From contig MU385865.1 of NCBI GenBank assembly GCA_022497145.1, forward strand, positions 62,001-126,000: a DNA stretch of 64,000 nt, read 5' to 3'. The position numbers were made by a program, and so were the translations under genes. Shown here in pieces: positions 1 through 10,701 of the stretch (its first letter is position 1; each line of letters begins with the position of its first letter). The notes under the pieces were generated by a model. It was given only the letters and a program-made list of their open reading frames with translations, was not told the DNA's origin and ran no database searches. Source of the DNA: Rostrohypoxylon terebratum. Lineage: Eukaryota; Ascomycota; Sordariomycetes; Xylariales; Hypoxylaceae.

Positions 1-484
1 CCATGTCTAAGGTTTTCTGTAGCATATCGCTAGGAGACATTACAAGAAAGAAAAATTCTTTCTTTTGAATGAGGTCAAGTATTTGAGAGTCATTTGTAGC
101 AGTCAAACCAGTGGTTGATGTGGAATGTTGGTAGTCCCCAAACGGGATTCCAAATCCCTGAACGACTATCGATGCGTCTTGCTCGAGTTTAAATGACACG
201 AGGCTAAGGTCGGCTGGTACGCCAGGAAGAAGTTTCATCGATTGCTCGTTGGCTGTCTGAATGGAGAGGTTGGTTTGCCCTCGGGGGAAAAGGACAGTTA
301 TGGTATGCCTTTTACTTATATATAGGCCCTTGCGTTCTTTATCAACTGATAAATTGGAGAATTAGTGAATACCATCATTTCAATCGTTAGAAAAAATGAT
401 AGAAAACTCACGGTAGTAACGGATACCTAGGCCTTTCTCCTCATTCGCGATAGGATCATCATGTAATTCTATGGCGAACCCCTC
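1..484 (-). CDS. Partial gene of unknown function, runs off the left edge
   Basis: Two exons can be read on the minus strand. The upstream one (484..412) encodes a stretch containing FAIELHDDPIANEEK. It is joined across a 66-base intron (411..346, GTGAGT donor, CTAACG and CACTAAT branch-like motifs, ATCAG acceptor) to an exon running from 345 to the window edge that contains KRHTITVLFPRG and QGFGIPFGDY. Both exons stay open and the splice keeps the frame, which supports real coding sequence. A further exon may lie at about 665..520 (after an ACTAG acceptor, reading ILPDGFTPSRIRAPSKG), but I could not fix its donor or a start codon, so the 5' end is open. I do not recognise the family. No signal peptide or catalytic motif is visible in the part present. 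It could also be a decayed gene. Confidence 0.45.
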
Positions 485-669
485 CTAAGAGTCCCCATGA
501 GAGGATTTTGTGACGATCGGCCTAATAGCGAAGGCATCTGATCGGACCACTGGCCCAACCGATGACCTCAAGAAATAGCAGCCCTTTAGAAGGCGCTCTA
601 ATGCGAGATGGTGTGAATCCATCTGGCAAAATTGTCGCAAAACTAGAAACAGCAAGCCTTAGATCCTAG

Positions 670-1430
670 TTAATAGATGAGGACATGAAGAGAAATAAAG
701 ATGGAAAATTGATAATCGGGTGCGAAAATAATAGGTCAGTTAGCTGTTGAAATCTCATTTAGAGTGAGGTTACTTATGGGAGGGAAAAAAAGAGGAAGAA
801 GGAAAGAAAATGGTACGTGGGGTTGAATGGTTATATAAGTTCTGCCCAAAAATTCCGCCTAGCGGTGAACGAATGGCAGCACAATACGGGACGATGACTC
901 AATTTTTTACTATTTCTTATCGGTACTGTACACGCGTTTCTGATTGTCTCTCTTAATCGTCCAACTGAGGGGCTCCTTCCGAAACCCCCCAGGAAACCAC
1001 TTTTGTACGGACTGGTCGTTCCGCTCCCACGTCTGATGCCAGTTGGTCGTTGATGATAGACAGACATGTGCCTAAGCACTATTTACCACGTCTCTTCAAC
1101 TTTATTAACTTCAGTACATTAATCAACGCATGATACCCATTTAATGCCTCTTTTTATTTGACTTTCTATCGTTTCCTCTCTTTTCGGTCGACCCGAGGGT
1201 AGGATGTTGTGTTCAAGATCGAATCAATACAGCTTGCGGCTGTATCTAACATTGCGACGGGAAGAATCATACGACACAAAGAGCTGATAGAGACATTTCA
1301 CATATATATACTGGTACGTAATATGAATATAGAACAGAACTGTGTTGATAAAAATGTATCTTGCAGGTATCGAGACGTGCTGCGTGTCACGTGATACCCC
1401 TCAGGGTCAACTTGTCAGCATCTCCACAAC
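670..1430. other. Intergenic, no gene seen
   Basis: Between the partial left-edge gene and the RNase gene. Only short unconvincing frames are present, and no RNA gene or repeat stands out. It probably carries the 3' end of the RNase transcript and the upstream part of the partial gene. Confidence 0.5.
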
Positions 1431-2012
1431 TTAGGTGCACTGAACAAAGTTGTTTCCAGACGCGCCGGTGTGGGTGATGGAGCCCTCGTAGTTCCCGTCG
1501 CTTCCCAAAAACACGACTCGGTCGGCACTATACATATATGTTAACAGAAAAATCCCCATTCTTTCTCTTCGACCTCACTTACCCAGGCGATCCTCCGGTG
1601 TAGACATCGTAGCTCGATAGGATAGGAAATTCGTAGTAGGTACCGCTGTCGGGGAAATCAACTGTATTGCTCAGAATCAGTAATCTCTTCTTCAGATGAA
1701 CAGCAGCAGGACTGTCGACATTACGTACAGCCTTCGTAGTCATTGTAAACATGCGGGTACTTGTCGCTGCCCACGGTTTCGCCGTTCTGGTAGTAACCGT
1801 ATCCTTGCTTCACGGCAGCGTCAATATCGGATTGCCAATAGCAAACGGATCCGCAAGTGGCGACACAGTCTTGGCTCTGTCTCTCGCTGATGGCGATAGC
1901 AGACGCAACGGCCGCCAAGAAGAGGGTGGAGAGGATCTAGATAATCGATGTTAGAGAATCCTCTCAGAGAGATCTGTCTTGGCAATGTCTGTATTACCTT
2001 AGAGCCGAACAT
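1431..2012 (-). CDS. Secreted guanyl-specific ribonuclease, RNase T1/N1/F1 family
   Basis: An extracellular endoribonuclease that cleaves RNA 3' of guanosine via a 2',3'-cyclic phosphate. Four exons on the minus strand: 2012..1998, 1936..1729, 1661..1583 and 1527..1431, with introns starting GTAATA, GTACGT and GTAAGT. They join to 132 residues, the usual precursor length. A signal peptide covers roughly residues 1-20. All family catalytic residues are present by alignment with RNase T1: Tyr65, His67 (YPH), Glu85 (EFPILS), Arg104 (ADRVVF) and His120 (THTGAS). Four cysteines (29, 33, 37, 131) match the two conserved disulfides. The first exon encodes only five residues, so the gene is easily missed by automated calling. 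It is not a ribotoxin of the sarcin type, because the long basic loops are absent. Function by homology is secure; substrate range and role are inference. Confidence 0.93.
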
Positions 2013-3801
2013 TATGAACGACTCAGGGCCAAGAAGCTAAGAAAGGATTGATCCGGTTTACTGAGGATGGCAACGAGGGTGATTTTGATGCGCCAAGGAC
2101 GGAGAGATCGGTGCCCTTTTTAAATGCATCCGGTCTGCCGCTCCTACAAGGAGAGGGGATAAGAACAGAAGTCAATATAAGCTCAAGTAAGATCAGATCA
2201 GCATGTGAAATATCCAATCCGGGTCATCGAACAGATTCATGGGACAAACTACTGGTCAGGAGCCCTTGGGGAGGCTACCTGACCTTACTAACGTTGCGAA
2301 GGGACTCGTAACTCGACCTGGGATCCCTCAGGGGTTCGCCGCCCGCCTTCCATTTTCGGCAGCACGCGGGTCCGCTCGTGGAGACGAGATACGGTGCGCG
2401 ATCGATATCATGCGGGTGATAATATCTATGCGACACTATCTATGGGATGGACGAAGTGCGGCCTTGCCGGCTGGCCACTCAACCCATGCTCCCCTTCGAA
2501 GCTGCCGTCTAGGCGCGGTAGATGAAAGAGGCAGTCCGGAGGACATCTTCTGCACGACAGCAAGTTTGATGACGTGATTGGCGGATGGCTCAGCTTCGTC
2601 GGGCGGCAACCGGTAGTGTGTGTGGTTATCCACCTTCCTATTTCCGGAAGATCTGCTGCAACTTAGACCCATTCGGAGGATCTCAGGTACCACATCCACC
2701 ACATCCACCTGCAAAGCATCAAGGACGTGTACCAGGTAAAATAAGAACGTTGGTTTTGCAAGTTTCATTTCCTCCTCTGCTATATACTTACCTATGCTCC
2801 TCCGAACTCAGAATGAACCGATGAGGTATTATCATAAACAACCACCTGAGCGATTGCCATTCCCTTTGTTTGACGAGACAGATCGCTAGTTCAGGCCCGT
2901 GCGCTCATTCTGGACGGCACCTGGCAGTGAACCGAGCCGCTACCCAATCAGATTCCTTAACTCGGTCGTCTTTTCGCTCTCCTCCATCCTCTGTCCTTAA
3001 TTTCGCGAGGACGAGAAGCTTTCCTACTCTTGCGCCGCTAGCACAGGCGAGTTCAAGCGTCGTTTGCGGATACGATATCTCTCCGATACCGCTAGTCTCT
3101 TTGAGGGATGGGATTCCGCGGTCCATCTGGATATCTGGGATAAGTCTGGAGTAGCAAGCGTACGGAGAATATTATTGAAAACATCTTGAACTCCACTGCA
3201 TCTAACCGCCAAACTCCGATAACCATAACCATCAAACCGGGATGTGAAATTGTCCGATAAGGTGATTAGGTAAGACGATATCGGAAAATATATTCGCCAT
3301 GATGGATGCTGCCAGCTTACCTAATCAAAGTAAGCGGGGCCTTGAGTTTCCATTTCCATTTCTACCTCCACTACTTCGTACCTCCATTCCATACGAAACT
3401 TGCATCAATCGATGTCCTCGTTGTCATTTTTCAACCTCTCCGCCCCTCCAGCAAACGGAGAAATTTCCGTAGGAATCTAATCCTCGCACGTCTAACCGTA
3501 TATATTCCCCGCAATGTCAGCTACTCTAGCCATCGCGGAAGTCGGTTCGAAAATTGGGGTAACACAAGGCAACGATTTGATGAGCAATGGCTGAAAGAAA
3601 CCCAGCTCTACACCTAGGTAGGAATAATCGGTCCGTAAGACAGGACGATGTAAGCGAACGTGATCGTGTCGGGATTCTTATGGCCCGTGAAATCTATTGC
3701 TTTTTTAAATATCGTTTGATGTTTACTTTTTGATGTTACCAAGCGTTACCAAGCATCATAAGTAATTCTTTCAGTGGATAAACGATCTTTCGTCACACTG
3801 A
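2013..3801. other. Intergenic, no gene seen
   Basis: 1.8 kb between the RNase and the first GMC gene, whose transcription starts diverge from here. Several open frames of 60-110 codons occur on both strands but overlap each other, lack plausible splice partners and show no recognisable protein. It presumably contains both promoters. Confidence 0.5.
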
Positions 3802-5621
3802 ATGCAGCTGACGATGAAGGCAACTCTCTCTTGGATCTTACTCGCGTCTGCCGCGAAGGTGGGATGCGAGTCGTTTGATTACATTATAGCAGGTGCCGGA
3901 ACCTGCGGTCTGGTCCTCGCGAATCGATTGAGCGAAGACCCTAATGTCAGGGTGGCCGTTATTGAGCCGGGCGGCGACGTTCGCAATAACATCAATGTGA
4001 CAGATGTAACACGCTTCCTCCGCGCATTTGGCACACCGATAGATTGGCAGTATACCATGACACCGCAGCCAGGAGCAAACAACCGGACCCTTGAATACCA
4101 CGCAGGAAAAGCAATAGGCGGGTTAGTTAGAAAGAGTTTGTTTAGAATTCGGCAGCTCACATTTCAAGTAGGACCAGCACAATCAATGGCATGACCTACA
4201 TCCGAGGTGACAAGGCCGAATTCGACGCTTGGGAAACCTTAGGGAACGAGGGTTGGAATTGGGAATCTTTATATCCATACTTCAAAGGCGTAGAACGCTT
4301 CACCTACCCGACCGCCGCGCAAATAGCCGCAGGTGCAAGTTTCAACTCAGAATACCACGGCGAAGACGGCCCGTTGACAACCGGGTTTCCGTTTGAGCTG
4401 CTCAATGGGTCCTTTTACAGAAAGGCCCAAGCTGCTTGGCAGACGTTAGGTTATCCCTTGAATCCCGATGTCAACGGTGGAAACACCTCTGGTTTCAGCA
4501 TCTGGCCGCAGACCTTGGATAGAGACGCGAACATACGCGAAGATGCCGCACGCGCATTCTACTATCCCATCGAGCAAAGGCCCAATTTTAAGATCATTCG
4601 GGGGACAGTGACCAAAGTCACGTGGGCAAATTCATCTACGAACGGCTTACTTACAGCTGATGGGGTTGAATATCGCGACTCTAACAAGAATGAAACGATC
4701 ACCGTTGGTGCAGCGAGAGAAGTCTTGCTGGCTGCCGGATCCTTGAGAACCCCGCTAATTTTGGAAAGGTCGGGAGTTGGGAATCCCAATATATTGAAAA
4801 AGTTTGGCATCGAAACGAAGATAGAGCTCAATGGCGTGGGCGAGAATCTGATTGACCAGCCAAATACGTCATTGGAGTATTCTTCAAGCGTCAACTCGAC
4901 AGGGACCATGCCCTACGCAACGTTCGTCACAGCCCAAGACATATTTGGTACTCAGACTTCCATGGTAGCAGATGAGATTCACTCCAAAATTCCAGAATAT
5001 GCCCAGAAAGTATCGGATGCCAACGGAGGAGCCATTACCCCAAGCCAGTTAGAGAAAATATTTCAAATTCAGCATGACCTCATTTTCAACAAACACGTAA
5101 CGATCGCAGAAAGTTTAACGTCAGGCGCGGGCAATATATTAATATCGGCCTTTTGGACGCTGCTACCGTTTTCTCGGGGCAGTGTTCACATGACCTCGGC
5201 GCAAGACATCGACGACCAGGCTATCGCTATTGACCCAAAATACTTCGATATCGACTTTGACCTCGCCGTTCAAACCGGGGTTGGCCGCATTTCGCAAGAG
5301 CTTTGGTATACGGAACCGATCAGTGGATTAGTCGCTAGCTATTTGGTCCCTGGTGATGCGGAACTACCCCGCAACGCCAGCGACGCACAATGGGCGAAGG
5401 CTCTCGGATCCCTGTTGACGGCAAATCACCACGCGCTAGGTACGGCTTCGATGATGCCCCGCGAGCTTGGTGGCGTCGTGAATCCTAGCTTGCAACTCTA
5501 TGGCGCCTCGAATGTCCGTATCGTTGACGCGTCTGTCCTACCAACTCAAATAAGTGGTCATTTGACGGCGACGCTTTACGCCGTGGCTGAGAGAGCGGCA
5601 GACTTGATGAAGAATTCATAG
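3802..5621 (+). CDS. Secreted GMC flavo-oxidoreductase, glucose-oxidase-like
   Basis: FAD-dependent oxidation of an alcohol or sugar, probably with reduction of O2 to H2O2, outside the cell. Two exons (3802..4121, 4172..5621) around a 50-base intron (GTTAGT...AAGTAG) give 589 residues, near the usual 580-610. Translation may instead begin at the second ATG (3811); either way a hydrophobic signal peptide ends near residue 20-23. The dinucleotide-binding GAGTCG lies at residues 31-36. The join restores the GMC signature around GGTSTINGMTY. The C-terminus has HHALGTASMMPRELGG (catalytic His527) and SGHLTATLYA (His570), the His/His pair of glucose oxidase rather than His/Asn. Of the GMC subfamilies it looks closest to glucose oxidase, but the sugar specificity cannot be read from sequence. 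It lies 471 bases upstream of a second GMC gene in the same orientation. Confidence 0.93.
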
Positions 5622-6092
5622 CTTAGGCAGGCGCCTAGCTATTCACTTCACTTACAAAGACATATTCAGTTCCTGAACCAGACATCTACTTGAGTGCGTA
5701 TGAGATTGACTAGCGTATATATTGAACCCTTAATATAGGCTCATTGGATATTAGTTAGACAGCCTTACAAAACTTAGGTCTATCATGACGTCTCATTTTC
5801 CCCGCCTATAGACGCCCCTTTAGGAAATTACTAGGTAGGTATACGATTGGTTGGTGCTTAATAATACCATGCATTAACACCCCCTCTCCTTACTATACCC
5901 ATAACGTGAAGTAGTACCTATATAAGCAGCAAGATCTATTGGAACTTCCTGGCTCTTACTCTCCTCTTATATTAGATGTTGTTAATACATTTAACGGGCC
6001 TGACCAACGCTCATACCACGCGAATTCAAGTGTCTCGCCTCACTTCGAATAAGCCTAACCTATACCCCCACCCTCCCAACGAAATAGTAATT
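5622..6092 (+). other. Intergenic between the tandem GMC genes
   Basis: Holds the 3' region of the first GMC gene and the promoter of the second, including a TATA box at 5919. Several short CTAGGTA-type motifs lie around 5820-5845. No separate gene is seen. Confidence 0.6.
5919..5925 (+). promoter_or_regulatory. TATA box of the second GMC oxidoreductase gene
   Basis: TATATAA followed by G lies 174 bases upstream of the chosen ATG at 6093, a reasonable distance for a fungal gene with a leader of about 100-140 bases. It argues for a start at 6093 rather than the in-frame ATG at 5976, which would be only about 50 bases from the TATA box. Confidence 0.5.
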
Positions 6093-8009
6093 ATGAAGCT
6101 ATGCCAAAAAGTCCTGCTGGTTTCCTTGATTTCCATAGCAACAGCATTAAAAAATTCTGAGCCCTACGATGCGGTGATAGTCGGAGGTGGTCCGGCAGGG
6201 TTTGTACTTGCGAATAGGCTCTCAGAAAACCCTGACTTCAAAGTACTTCTCATCGAAGCTGGGCCGGACACGTATACCAACTCGACTGTTACCACACCGC
6301 GGTTTGCCAGCCAGCTACAAGGAACTCAATACACCTGGAATTTCACATCAGTCCCGCAAGTGACCCTTGACGGTGCCACGCCGCCTTTGCACCAAGGGCG
6401 TATGTACATCAATATTTCCTTTCTACACCGCTTTCCGGTTTATGTTGACGGTTGTAATTTCTCGGTCGTGCTAGATAAGGAAAATCAGCTTTTCAGATAG
6501 ACTGAATGCCCTTAGAAGTCTCCCTCGACGAAACAATTACTGACTCCCGTTGCTGCAGATGGCTGGGGAGGGGGTACGGCTGTAAACATCATGGCTTATT
6601 GCCGTGGATCCAAGTCCGTGTTCGATGAGTGGGCAAACATATCTGGAATAGACGGGCTTAGATGGGACAGCCTAGTGAATTACTTCAAGAGAAGCACCAA
6701 TCTATTCGTGCCGGCGAATCTCAATTACAGCCAAGTAATCGAGGAGGCAAATTTTGGCCAAGAACATGTCTGCGTTAGCTACGAGACGAACGAGCAAAGA
6801 TCAAGCGCCGACAGCAACTTTGTGGATACGTGGGTATCTAATGGTGCGGTTGATGCTGACTTTACGGCAGGAAACGGCATTGGCATGAGCGTGGGAGGGC
6901 CGCATTCTATCAATCACGTCAACAATACACGGTCATACGCTTTACCTGCCTATGGATTCCAGTTAGCTGGACGTCCAAACGTTGACTTACTTCATGACAG
7001 CCGAGTCACAAAGATCAACTTTGACGGGAACAAGGCCACTGGAATCGATTACGTAGACACGAATAACAAAACCAGTACCGTGTTGGGGTTAGAAACGATA
7101 GTCACGGCAGGGGCTGTAAATTCTCCACGCCTACTCCTTCTCTCGGGAATTGGTCCGAAGAGCGATCTCGAGGAATTGGGAATTCCGGTGGTAGTCGATA
7201 GACCTGAAGTTGGGAAGAATTTTTTCGATCACCACTATTCGATTATGATGTTTAACGCCACCCCGGACATTATCACCAATAAGCAGCTTAGAAACCCAGC
7301 ACTTCTCGCCTCCTTTTTGGAAGAGTATAAAGACAACTCGACTGGGCCTCTATCGACCACGGGCTCTTCCTCGTTCTTTGCGGAGAGGTTTTCAGACGAA
7401 GTCCTCGATAGTTTCGGTGTGAACGTGGATTTTCATAAGAACCTACCGATCGATCGGCCACATATGCTTTATCAATGGAGTACCAGTTCCATGCTTCCCT
7501 CACCCGATAGTTCGAATACCATCTCAATCCACGCAGCTCTCGTACAACCTGAGACGCCCGGGTCCATACGGCTGAACAGTTCAGACTGGCGAGTAGATCC
7601 GCTGCTCGATCCCAATTACTACGGTTCAGAAGGCGACTTCGCCGTTGCTCTATACGGTTACAAGCGTCTGTTATCTATGATGCGCTCCGACACCATGAAG
7701 TCCATCATCGTGAACGAAGTGTATCCAGGATCCGATGTCCAAAGCGACGATGATATCACAGTCGCATTCAAAAACTCATCTCTCTCTTATCACCATCCTG
7801 CTGGGGCGAATAGTCTGGGACAGGTGTTGGATTCGAGTTTTCGAGTTTACGGGGCGCAGAATCTGCGAGTGGTGGACTCCAGCGCGATACCAAGACTGCC
7901 TACTTGTCACCTACAGTCGTCGGTATATGCGTTTGCTGAGTTCGCGGCCACCATACTGAAGGATGAATTGTACCAAGATAAAGAAACTCGAGCTCTATGC
8001 CGATTATGA
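6093..8009 (+). CDS. Secreted GMC flavo-oxidoreductase (second of tandem pair)
   Basis: FAD-dependent alcohol/sugar oxidoreductase, likely secreted. Exons 6093..6399 and 6559..8009 flank a 159-base intron (GTATGT donor, CTGCAG acceptor) and give 585 residues. ATG 6093 is chosen because it directly precedes a signal peptide (MKLCQKVLLVSLISIATA); an in-frame ATG at 5976 would add 39 residues unlike a leader. GGGPAG at residues 31-36 binds FAD. The splice creates HQGHGWGGGTAVNIMAYCRGS, the first GMC signature. Catalytic candidates are His515 in YHHPAGANSLG and His553 in PTCHLQSSVYAFAEFA. It differs clearly from its upstream neighbour (intron position, HHPAGANS in place of a HPxGT-type motif), so the pair is not a recent duplication. 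It resembles the broad alcohol-oxidase/choline-dehydrogenase-like GMC group; the substrate is unknown. Confidence 0.9.
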
Positions 8010-8611
8010 TTGCTGCCTTGTAGTTGATAGTTCGGTGATGTGGTTGTATCTGAGATAAGTGGGTCGGAAAAGGGGTTGCAGTCAAATGAATTATTATCAA
8101 TAGCCTCTTTGACTGTATAGAAAATCTGAAATTCCAACAATGGGCAAAAAGTATGTTCGTCACATTGACAAATAGATGAGCCAAATCAGAGGGAAAGTAG
8201 TCGAGAAACGAAAGACACAGACGACCGTTAAAATTTAGATAAAAAACTTTGAAGTTGCCCGGTGAGTACTAGGTAGTTAATGGTACTATGATAAAATCCC
8301 GTGGCAAAACTCTACTTTGGTTTATATATAGGCACTATTTTGGGCAGTGACGAGAGATCAACTCTGAGGTGGTCCAATCGTTCCTTCTTTCTCCAGAGCA
8401 AACATCGTCTCGTAACTTCCAGTCTTCTACACGTGTCTCGAGAAACGGGAATGGGATAAATTCAAACCTGCACCGCGTTTCCTTTTTTTCCCTTTCTTCA
8501 TCTTCTCACATCGCATAGCATAACATCGCGCACACCATCGCGCACATCACCTCACACTCACGAATTCTCCCTTTCTACACTTCTCGTCATCAATAATCAT
8601 CTCCGGACACA
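8010..8611. other. Intergenic, promoter of the 8.6 kb gene
   Basis: Contains a CT-rich leader-like stretch (about 8460-8610: TTTTTTCCCTTTC, CATCTTCTCACATC and CACTCACG-type sequence) typical of fungal 5' untranslated regions directly before the ATG at 8612. No other gene seen. Confidence 0.5.
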
Positions 8612-9554
8612 ATGAGTGCCATCACGCCCACCATTGTCCGTGCTGGACTCCGTCGCAGCATCCAAGTCAATGCCATCGCATCGGTAGGACAATCCACGCA
8701 TCCTCCACCCATCATATCTGCTATTGCTAACAAGTCACTAGGCATGCCAGAAGCGATCCACCTCATGGATCCCCTGGGAGCCCAACTGGCTCAACCAGCC
8801 CAACATGAAACTCACCTTAGACCTACCTTCCGAGGAAGCCACAAGCAAACCCGAAGACAAGAAGCCTCTCGCAGAGAAACCTAGCACCCCAGCTGTGCGC
8901 AAAGTAGGCGAAGCCGTCATCGCTCCAGCCACCGCAGCCATCGGAGCCGGCACCCAAGAGATCTCCATATCGGGCAAAACAGTGCCTCCCTCGATCCAAG
9001 CGGGCAGCACCCGCATCCCCTCAACCCAGACCCGCAACACGCACACCACAAGCAACAGCGGCAGCGACGGCGATAGTGATAACACTCCCTCAAACACCGC
9101 GGCACTCGTACACCTCCTCCCGACCACCCTCCTCCGCATCCCAGACATGCCCTCGACCTGGCCAGGCAAAACGCAGCGTCACCCGGACCAACCGCGCGTC
9201 CGCAAGCAGCGCATGGCGCTAATCCACTCCTTCACCAGCACCCCGCAACCATCTCCCCTCCCCACCCCCGACGTCCTCAGCCACGTCGCCCTCTTCCCCT
9301 CCCTCGACACGGACCCCCACCCGTCCCTGACCTTCGAGAAGGCCGTCGCGCGGTACATGGACGGCGTCAAGGCGCGCGCCGAGGCCCTCGTCTACGTCGA
9401 GCGCTTCGCCGACCCGGACATCGGTCGCCAGGTCCTGGACGAGGTCGAGCGCGTGCAGTGGCGCCGTGTGGTTTGGTCTGCGCTGGAGAACCTGCCGGGA
9501 TTGCCTGGGAAGGGTGATGAGGGTGAGGGTGAGAAAAAGAAGGGGAAGGCTTAG
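8612..9554 (+). CDS. Putative mitochondrial protein of unknown function
   Basis: Two exons (8612..8683 and 8742..9554) flank a 58-base intron (GTAGGA donor, GCTAAC branch site, CACTAG acceptor) and give 294 residues. The first exon plus the start of the second (MSAITPTIVRAGLRRSIQVN, then QKRSTSW) is rich in Arg/Ser/Ala without acids, like a mitochondrial presequence; targeting is inference. A short Trp-rich segment WIPWEPNWLNQPNM follows at about residues 33-46. Residues 55-200 are low-complexity (Pro/Ser/Thr), and a better ordered C-terminal part has KAVARYMDGVKARAEALVYVERF and EVERVQWRRVVW before a Lys/Gly-rich tail. I do not recognise the family. Without splicing, the exon 2 frame opens only at an internal Met (8805), which would lose the conserved-looking N-terminus. 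The next gene is convergent. Confidence 0.7.
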
Positions 9555-10701
9555 TTAGGGGTGTGTGAATAGGACGGGTTTACGAGGCTGTGACTTCGAG
9601 CATGACGGGATCCATTATTGACGGGTGGTGCTTTTCTTTCTTTCGTTGGGAGTTAGGTTGTTTCACGCATGGCGAAAGGCGAGGGGGTAGGGGGTAGGAG
9701 CTCGATAGGAAAGTCATGCTTGGACTGGATCGACACCCACCTTGTTACGTTGGCAATACCCTTTCGTTGGTGCAATATTACCCGTTCAGCTTGATTTGGT
9801 TCAGGGCTACGGAGTTGGGATGGATCCGTCTTGTATCTGGGCCTGCTATTGCAGATAAATGTTGGTTCTGAATACATTGCCTTTGCATGAACGCGTGAGC
9901 GATTAACTACTACAGAGTTCAGTGAGACACGTCTGAGTAAAGTGAATATCCCAAGGCGATTCTTTGACGTTCTAGATCGCCCGCTTCCTTGTCAATCCAG
10001 GTGAGTCTAGAACACCTTCGCTCCCACATCTAATACGTCATAAAGCCAATCCACGTCCACGGCTCTAGAGCAACTCATAGTGGGTGTATTACTTGAACCT
10101 GATGTATCCTATAAAACTATCAGACTAAGTTACATATATTGTGGCGAAGTAGGGAAGCAGGACATCGTGTTGTACCGGGGAAAAGGCGTACCTACCCAAA
10201 TAATGATGCAATTTTGAAGTAGGGTGGTAAAATACCTCAGTAGCACAAATCACAAATCACAAACGCCCCTTCGAAAAGCATCCCTGCCAAGACTGACCAA
10301 CAGCTGTTAGGAGTTCTCACGTTTATAGCCTAGCTATCCTTGTAATTATTGAATAATCAATTGAGAACGATGTCAAGGCTCTTTCTTGAAGAACATACTG
10401 TTGCGAGCACGATCAACAAGGCTTGGCATAAGTGCTCTAGACATACCAAGTAGGTAGCCTTAGGATTGGCACAAGAAGAAAAAAAGAACAGAACAATGCC
10501 TCTATTAAGAAAACGCCGATACTCCGAGAAGGAATAGAGGCGCTTTACAATACCTAACCGTACAGACATCGAAACCCGTGGAATCAAACCCGTATCCATT
10601 GCTAACATACCTAGCTTCTAAACCGACCCCTTTCCAGACTCCAAAGAAAAGTTCGTAAGAAAAAAATCAGAGGTGAGAGTTAGGTCCTAAGTACCTAGTA
10701 A
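9555..10701. other. Intergenic between convergent genes, no gene seen
   Basis: 1.1 kb holding two 3' untranslated regions. Only short shadow frames are present and no RNA gene is recognised. Confidence 0.5.
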
